From an uncultured Flavobacterium sp. (lineage in GTDB: Bacteria > Bacteroidota > Bacteroidia > Flavobacteriales > Flavobacteriaceae): a stretch of DNA of 10,706 nucleotides. A model generated the notes under the pieces. It did no database searches. It was given only the letters and a program-made list of their open reading frames with translations, and was not told the DNA's origin. The stretch is taken from assembly GCA_946480635.1 (NCBI GenBank), contig CAMLKV010000040.1:1-10706 (forward strand), given 5' to 3'. Below, in pieces: positions 6,755-10,706 of this stretch. How positions within the stretch are numbered: position 1 is the stretch's first letter; each line of letters opens with the position of its first letter. A program made the position numbers and the translations under genes.

Positions 6755-7678
6755 ATGAAATACTTAAAACTTATTCGATACATGAATTTATTATTAATTG
6801 CTTTAATGCAATTTGTAGTTCTGTATGGTTTTTTGAAAGTTCAAAACATCGATTTAGCATTAAATGACTGGCAATACTTTTTACTAGTGCTTTCTACAGT
6901 TTGTATTGCTGCAGGTGGATATATCATTAATGATATTAACGATCAGGATTCAGACAAAATAAATAATCCAAAAAAAGTAATTGTTGGCACTCAAATATCT
7001 GAATCACAAGCTTATAATTTATATGTTGGTTTTACCATTATTGGTGTGGGAATTGGTTTTTATCTATCCAATTTTGTAGAAAAGCCAAGCTTCGTAACTC
7101 TTTTTATTCTTTGTGCTGCATTACTTTATATATATGCTACAAATTTTAAGCAAATACTATTAGTCAAAAATCTTGTTGTGGCTTTTTTACTTGCCTTTAG
7201 CATCATTATTGTTGGTTTGTTAGACATTTTCCCTGTTACTCATGCCGGAAACCAACCACAAATGAAAATGACATTTTCTATTCTTGTTGATTTTGCTATC
7301 ATTGCCTTCATCATCAATTTTATTAGAGAAATTATAAAAGATCTAGAAGATATTAATGGTGATTATAACAACGGAGTAAAAACATTACCAATTGTTTTAG
7401 GAACTTCTAGGACTGCAAAAATAACTTTGGCACTCTCCGTTTTACCTTTCGCTGGAATTTTATACTACACTTACACTTATCTATTCCATTTACAATATGC
7501 TACTATATATATATTGGCTTTTTTAATTGGTCCGCTTATTTATTTTATGATTAAAGTAAGTGCTGCCAAGAACAAAAAAGATTTCAAACATTTAAGCGAT
7601 GTTTTAAAGTTGATTATTTTCTTTGGTATTCTTTGTATAGGAGTAATAGGATTAAACATAAAATACTATGTTGCATAA
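6755..7678 (+). CDS. UbiA-family prenyltransferase (possible geranylgeranylglycerol-phosphate geranylgeranyltransferase)
   Basis: The product has 307 residues and is strongly hydrophobic, with about eight to nine membrane spans. Both aspartate-rich motifs that bind the Mg-prenyl diphosphate are intact: N59-D60-x-x-D63-x-x-x-D67 (NDINDQDSDKIN) and D196-x-x-D199-x-x-x-D203 (DLEDINGD). It therefore should transfer a polyprenyl chain to an acceptor at the inner membrane. Flavobacterial homologues in this gene setting are, from memory, usually labelled geranylgeranylglycerol-phosphate geranylgeranyltransferase. A role in menaquinone synthesis (MenA-like) or another prenyl acceptor cannot be excluded from sequence alone. 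It lies 11 bp after kdsC and overlaps the Maf gene by 11 bp, so it sits in the same transcript. The UbiA family call is firm, but the acceptor is uncertain. Confidence 0.9.
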   Translation: MKYLKLIRYMNLLLIALMQFVVLYGFLKVQNIDLALNDWQYFLLVLSTVCIAAGGYIINDINDQDSDKINNPKKVIVGTQISESQAYNLYVGFTIIGVGIGFYLSNFVEKPSFVTLFILCAALLYIYATNFKQILLVKNLVVAFLLAFSIIIVGLLDIFPVTHAGNQPQMKMTFSILVDFAIIAFIINFIREIIKDLEDINGDYNNGVKTLPIVLGTSRTAKITLALSVLPFAGILYYTYTYLFHLQYATIYILAFLIGPLIYFMIKVSAAKNKKDFKHLSDVLKLIIFFGILCIGVIGLNIKYYVA

Positions 7679-8252
7679 TAAACTTGAAGACATCAAAATA
7701 ATTTTAGCCTCTGGGTCACCTCGAAGACAACAATTCTTTAAAGATTTAGATTTAGACTTTGAAATAAGAATTCGCGAGGTTGAAGAAATCTTCCCTCCTC
7801 ACCTTCAATCGTATGAAATAACTAATTATTTAGCAAAGCTAAAAGCAGATGCTTTTGATGATTTAAATACTGACGAATTACTCATTACCAGCGACACATT
7901 GGTTTTATTAGATGGAAAAACATTAGGCAAACCTTCTTCTGAAGAAGATGCTATCAAAATGCTTCAAAATCTATCAGGAAAAACTCACGAAGTGATCACA
8001 TCGGTATGTTTTAAAACAAAAAATAAGACCGAAATTATACACGAAGTAACAAAAGTTACCTTTTCAGAATTATCATTAGAAAGCATCCAATATTACATTA
8101 CAAAATACAAACCATTAGACAAAGCTGGAAGCTACGGAATCCAAGACTGGATAGGGCTTATCGGGATTTCAAAGATAGAAGGATCCTATACAAATGTCGT
8201 GGGTTTGCCTACCGAGAAAGTCTATCAATATCTGTTAAAATTTCAATTTTAG
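7668..8252 (+). CDS. maf: Maf family nucleoside triphosphate pyrophosphatase
   Basis: The product has 194 residues, full length for the family. The ATG at 7668 overlaps the stop of the UbiA gene by 11 bp, suggesting coupled translation. Seen motifs are the phosphate-binding N-terminus ILASGSPRRQQFF (12-24), the catalytic-region SDTLVLLDGKTLGKP (75-89) with D76, HEVITSVC, and DKAGSYGIQDWIG (151-163), typical of the YhdE-like dTTP/UTP pyrophosphatase group. Maf proteins hydrolyse non-canonical or modified nucleoside triphosphates, and dTTP/UTP in this subgroup, to the monophosphate plus pyrophosphate in the cytoplasm. They have also been linked to septum formation. It is the last gene of the operon starting at 5468. 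No convincing terminator follows. Confidence 0.93.
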   Translation: MLHNKLEDIKIILASGSPRRQQFFKDLDLDFEIRIREVEEIFPPHLQSYEITNYLAKLKADAFDDLNTDELLITSDTLVLLDGKTLGKPSSEEDAIKMLQNLSGKTHEVITSVCFKTKNKTEIIHEVTKVTFSELSLESIQYYITKYKPLDKAGSYGIQDWIGLIGISKIEGSYTNVVGLPTEKVYQYLLKFQF

Positions 8253-8280
8253 AATCCTCTCATAATTTTTCTGGCACAGT

Positions 8281-8310
8281 TGTTGGATAATATTACCCAA
8301 ACAAGTTCGT
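8281..8310 (+). promoter_or_regulatory. Weak candidate promoter upstream of the charged secreted-protein gene
   Basis: TTG at 8281-8283 and CAAGTTCG at 8303-8310 are spaced by 19 bases, but the second box matches TAnnTTTG at only 6 of 8 positions. It overlaps the first copy of the 12-base direct repeat (8289-8300). A promoter is expected somewhere here, since the gene at 8344 starts 91 bp after the operon end, but this placement is tentative. Confidence 0.22.
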
Positions 8311-8325
8311 TATAGTATTACCCAT
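8289..8325. repeat. Direct repeat pair TARTATTACCCA
   Basis: TAATATTACCCA (8289-8300) and TAGTATTACCCA (8314-8325) match at 11 of 12 bases and start 25 bases apart, in the 91-bp gap before the gene at 8344. They could be a two-site operator for that gene or a chance duplication in AT-rich DNA. Confidence 0.5.
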
Positions 8326-8343
8326 AACTTAAAACCATAGATT

Positions 8344-8874
8344 ATGAAAAATATCAAATTAATTTTAGGAACATTTGTACTATTTTTTGCCTTGCAATCG
8401 AGTGCGCAAGTATCAGTTAGCTTAAACATTGGAGGACCCCGTGACTGGTGCGATCACCATGACGAAAGAGTTCAATATGTTTACTTACCAGAATTAGAGT
8501 GTTATTATGATAATTATGCATCTGTATATCTTTATATGGGCCCTAACGGATGGATTCGTTCAAGATATTTACCTGAATATTGCCACGGATACGATATAAA
8601 CAGAGCTCGTTATGTTGTAATTGATTATAGAGGACACTCTCCTTGGAGATATTTTAACGACCACCGTCGTATGTATTACAGAGATGGATACCGTAACTAC
8701 CGCCAAGAATATTATGGCCCTCAATACCGCAGAAGCAATCATGTAGCTGTAGTTCAACATAGAGATTATGATGATGGTCCACGTTATTACAAAAGAGATA
8801 GAGATGATCATGATGATGACAGAAGAGGACACGGAAATGGAAGAGGACATGGTAATGGCCACGGAAGAAGATAA
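8344..8874 (+). CDS. Secreted protein rich in Tyr, Arg, Asp and His, with Gly/His/Arg tail
   Basis: The product has 176 residues. Residues 1-22 are a signal peptide (MKNIKLILGTFVLFFALQSSAQ). The central part (about 42-118) has the pattern VQYVYLPELECYYDNYASVY followed by GPNGWIRSRYLPEY and a VVIDYRGHSPWRYFNDHR stretch. From memory this resembles an unnamed family common in Bacteroidota with YYYLPDIExYY and WxxxxxLP signatures; its function is unknown. There are three cysteines (36, 53, 80). Residues about 142-176 are very charged, with alternating Arg/Asp then two GHGNG units and a GHGRR end, likely disordered and possibly metal- or polyanion-binding (inferred). It is followed by a strong terminator and transcribed apart from truA. 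The two shadow frames on the other strand are ignored because this frame has a signal peptide and a coherent family pattern. Confidence 0.83.
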   Translation: MKNIKLILGTFVLFFALQSSAQVSVSLNIGGPRDWCDHHDERVQYVYLPELECYYDNYASVYLYMGPNGWIRSRYLPEYCHGYDINRARYVVIDYRGHSPWRYFNDHRRMYYRDGYRNYRQEYYGPQYRRSNHVAVVQHRDYDDGPRYYKRDRDDHDDDRRGHGNGRGHGNGHGRR

Positions 8875-8898
8875 TAATCATCTACTTAAATAGAAATT

Positions 8899-8928
8899 CA
8901 GAGAACTACGGTTCTCTGTTTTTTTTTT
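8899..8928 (+). terminator. Rho-independent terminator with UACG tetraloop
   Basis: CAGAGAAC (8899-8906) and GTTCTCTG (8911-8918) form a perfect 8-bp stem closed by the loop C(TACG)G, a member of the very stable UNCG tetraloop class. Ten T follow (8919-8928). It begins 24 bases after the stop at 8874. Confidence 0.95.
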
Positions 8929-8951
8929 GTAGCAACCACATCTGGCTTATC

Positions 8952-9054
8952 AGCAAACGTATTTCCCGCTGTCCATTATATCTTTTTGTTGTTTCATTTC
9001 GACTCCGCTCAATGAACAAAAAGGATATCATTTCCATCGGTGCTAAAAGCAAAC
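8952..9054. repeat. Palindromic intergenic repeat-like element bounded by 7-bp direct repeats
   Basis: AGCAAAC occurs at 8952-8958 and again at 9048-9054. Between them lies an 89-base segment with an imperfect hairpin: ATATC (8978-8982), TTTTTGTT (8983-8990) and CATT (8995-8998) pair with AATG (9011-9014), AACAAAAA (9015-9022) and GATAT (9024-9028). This gives 17 bp with a 1-base and a 4-base bulge around the loop TCGACTCCGCTC. The core TTTCGACTCCGCTCAATGA is a sequence I remember as a widespread dispersed repeat in flavobacterial genomes; this is recollection, not a search result. The local base composition is more GC-rich than the flanks. It carries no coding frame. A non-autonomous insertion or REP-like unit is the likeliest explanation. 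Confidence 0.6.
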
Positions 9055-9097
9055 TAAGGGACTATTTAAAACATTTTATAACTGCAAGTAATTCCAT

Positions 9098-9105
9098 TAT
9101 CTTTG
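9098..9105 (+). promoter_or_regulatory. Candidate -7 promoter box of truA
   Basis: TATCTTTG is an exact TAnnTTTG match, ending 16 bases before the TTG start of truA. Transcription would begin near 9110-9114, leaving a leader of roughly 10 bases. This favours the TTG at 9122, as there is no room for an upstream start. A clear TTG at -33 is missing. Confidence 0.55.
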
Positions 9106-9121
9106 CTCAAAAGATTTTACG

Positions 9122-9874
9122 TTGAGATATTTTATAGAATTCGCTTACAAAGGAACTCATTATCATGGTTGGCAATACCAGCCTAGTGCTATATCAGTAC
9201 AGGAAACATTAAACAAAGTATTCTCAACTTTATTACAAGACGAAATTGATATAGTTGGAGCTGGAAGAACCGATTCTGGTGTACACGCTTCTCAAATGTA
9301 TGGACATTTTGATACAGAAAAGACTCTCGATTTAGAACAACTCAAATACAAAGCCAATTCTTTTTTACCTAAAGACATCGCAATATTCAAAATAATTAAA
9401 GTTCATGATGAGGCTCATGCCAGATTTGATGCTACTTCAAGAACTTATAATTATCACATCTCTACTGTAAAAGATGTTTTTAACAATGAATTAACTTGGT
9501 ATTTTCAGCAAAAGTTGGATATTGAAGCGATGAATAGCGCTGCAAAACTATTACTTAATTTTACTGATTTTCAATGCTTCTCAAAATCAAACACTGATGT
9601 TTTTACATACAATTGTGATATAACAGAAGCCTATTGGACTGTAAAAGATAATGAACTTATTTTCACCATCAGTGCTGATAGATTTCTTCGTAATATGGTT
9701 CGTGCCATTGTAGGAACATTGGTAAATATTGGATTACACAAAATAACAATTGATGATTTCATCAAAATAATAGAAAGCAAGGACAGAAAAAAAGCAGGAT
9801 TTTCGGTACCTGCACAAGGATTATTTCTAACACAAATAAAATATCCGTACATCAACAACGATGAAAACATTTGA
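9122..9874 (+). CDS. truA: tRNA pseudouridine(38-40) synthase TruA
   Basis: The product has 250 residues, normal for TruA. It starts at a TTG codon (read as Met) giving MRYFIEFAYKGTHYHGWQYQ, which matches the conserved N-terminus of the family. The first in-frame ATG would cut away the active site, and the promoter box at 9098-9105 leaves no space for an earlier start. The catalytic aspartate is D51 in GAGRTDSGVHASQ (46-58). The C-terminal half contains the conserved RFLRNMVRAIVGTLVNIG. The enzyme converts uridines 38-40 of the tRNA anticodon arm to pseudouridine in the cytoplasm and acts as a homodimer. Its last 14 bases overlap the start of the ABC exporter gene, so the two are probably co-transcribed and translationally linked. 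Confidence 0.95.
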   Translation: MRYFIEFAYKGTHYHGWQYQPSAISVQETLNKVFSTLLQDEIDIVGAGRTDSGVHASQMYGHFDTEKTLDLEQLKYKANSFLPKDIAIFKIIKVHDEAHARFDATSRTYNYHISTVKDVFNNELTWYFQQKLDIEAMNSAAKLLLNFTDFQCFSKSNTDVFTYNCDITEAYWTVKDNELIFTISADRFLRNMVRAIVGTLVNIGLHKITIDDFIKIIESKDRKKAGFSVPAQGLFLTQIKYPYINNDENI

Positions 9875-10706
9875 TACACGACTTTTTAAACGTATATTAG
9901 AATACACCAAACCATACAAATTTCGCTACAATAGCGTAATTATTTGGGCAATTTTACTTTCTATTTTTGCAGCACTTCGTCCCTATCTGCTAAAAAACAT
10001 TATAGACGATTATGTTTTTCCCAAAAACAACAACGGATTCATTTTGATGCTAACTATTATGGGAATCACACTGATTCTCGAGGTTTTAGCTCAGTTTTAT
10101 TTTGTGTATTGGGCAAACTGGTTGGGTCAAGATATTATCAAAGATATCAGAATTAAACTCTTCAAGCATTTGTCGAGCTTTAAAATGAGTTATTATGATC
10201 ATGAACCAGTGGGCAAACTGGTAACTCGCACCGTTTCAGATATTGAAGCTATTGCAAGAATCTTCAGTCAAGGGTTATTTATGATTATAAGTGATTTGAT
10301 GAAAATGTTCGCTATTTTAATTTTCATGTTTTACATGAACTGGAAACTTAGCATGATCGTGTTATTTTCGATGCCTATCTTGATTTATGCAACTAGAGTT
10401 TTTCAAGTAAAGATGAAAGGAGCTTTTGAAGAAGTAAGAACTCAAATTGCAGAAATGAACACCTTTGTTCAAGAAAGAGTAACCGGAATGAAAATCGTTC
10501 AGCTTTTTACAAGAGAAGATATCGAATATCAAAAATTTAAAGAAATAAATCATAAACACAGAGTAGCTTGGGTAAAAAACGTTTGGTACAACTCAATCTT
10601 CTTCCCAATTGCCGATATCGTTACATCACTTACCCTTAGCTTTATCATTTATTACGGAGCCATTTTAGTACTAAACCATGACCCATTTACGGCAAAGGGT
10701 GATTTG
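9861..10706 (+). CDS. ABC exporter, MsbA/MdlB-like permease-ATPase (N-terminal part, runs off the right edge)
   Basis: From the ATG at 9861 an uninterrupted frame of 282 codons reaches the window end. It starts MKTFDTRLFKRILEYTKPYK. Visible hydrophobic spans are at about residues 25-45, 58-80, 138-158 and 160-178, with another starting near 250. This is the six-span arrangement of type IV ABC exporters (ABC_membrane domain). The coupling-helix region SSFKMSYYDHEPVGKLVTRT and the conserved FVQERVTGMKIVQLFTRE are typical of MsbA-like half-transporters. The nucleotide-binding domain with Walker A, signature and Walker B should follow outside the window, so ATPase motifs cannot be checked. Such half-transporters act as homodimers or heterodimers at the inner membrane, moving lipids or drugs outward. 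The substrate is unknown. It overlaps truA by 14 bp. Confidence 0.9.
   Translation, partial: MKTFDTRLFKRILEYTKPYKFRYNSVIIWAILLSIFAALRPYLLKNIIDDYVFPKNNNGFILMLTIMGITLILEVLAQFYFVYWANWLGQDIIKDIRIKLFKHLSSFKMSYYDHEPVGKLVTRTVSDIEAIARIFSQGLFMIISDLMKMFAILIFMFYMNWKLSMIVLFSMPILIYATRVFQVKMKGAFEEVRTQIAEMNTFVQERVTGMKIVQLFTREDIEYQKFKEINHKHRVAWVKNVWYNSIFFPIADIVTSLTLSFIIYYGAILVLNHDPFTAKGDL

Noticed and set aside
8235..8252. Inverted repeat TAAAATT-TC-AATTTTA at the maf stop as a terminator
   Set aside because: It is all A/T, has a 2-base loop too small to form a stable hairpin, and lacks a following T-run.
8569..8881. Two minus-strand frames (97 and 75 residues) over the charged secreted-protein gene
   Set aside because: Their Ile/Ser/Val-rich or His/Leu/Phe-rich compositions are reflections of the Tyr/Asp/His codons on the sense strand, which has a proper signal peptide.
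9944..10156. 70-residue plus-strand frame inside the ABC exporter gene, and the minus-strand frame at 10362-10559
   Set aside because: Both are out of frame with an intact ABC membrane domain that covers the whole region.
1..10706. CRISPR array, tRNA/rRNA genes, insertion-sequence transposase, prophage or toxin-antitoxin module
   Set aside because: I found no regularly spaced repeats, no tRNA-like cloverleaf and no protein with such domains on either strand. The genes are core or envelope functions in compact order.

Overview
The window looks like a chromosomal segment from a low-GC member of the Bacteroidota, most likely a Flavobacterium-like Flavobacteriaceae. Supporting signs are the AT-rich codon use, the lack of clear Shine-Dalgarno sequences, promoter boxes of the TAnnTTTG type, a TPR-type sensor kinase, a lipoprotein with an acidic export-like signal after the lipid cysteine, and a UbiA-KdsC-Maf gene cluster. 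The organism call is inferred from gene content and style; no marker gene such as rRNA is present.

Left part (1-1317, minus strand): the N-terminal 185 codons of a ResB/CcsBA-type cytochrome c biogenesis protein run off the left edge. Upstream of it is a small unrecognised secreted protein, separated from it by a strong terminator. A 180-bp divergent intergenic region then leads to plus-strand genes.

Middle (1318-5371, plus strand): a two-component pair comprises a NarL/LuxR-type response regulator and, 11 bp later, a periplasmic-TPR sensor histidine kinase with HisKA_3 and HATPase modules. It ends in a very long, perfect hairpin terminator. Next is a monocistronic putative surface lipoprotein with an FN3-like domain and a beta-helix-like region carrying two copies of a DTNxDGxATxP motif. 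It also has its own terminator.

Right part (5468-8252): a tightly packed, partly overlapping four-gene operon encodes a Rossmann/DUF2520 protein, a KdsC-like HAD phosphatase, a UbiA-family prenyltransferase and a Maf nucleotide pyrophosphatase. These touch envelope sugar metabolism (Kdo), membrane isoprenoid metabolism and nucleotide-pool cleaning. A secreted His/Arg/Asp/Tyr-rich protein follows, ending in a UACG-tetraloop terminator. A 247-bp intergenic stretch then holds a palindromic repeat-like element bounded by 7-bp direct repeats. Finally truA (TTG start) overlaps by 14 bp the start of an MsbA-like ABC exporter that runs off the right edge.

Most of this is ordinary core-genome content, and I see no phage, IS transposase, CRISPR array, toxin-antitoxin pair or defence island. 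The less ordinary items are the palindromic element at 8952-9054, the charged secreted protein, the duplicated motif in the lipoprotein and a pair of direct repeats upstream of 8344.
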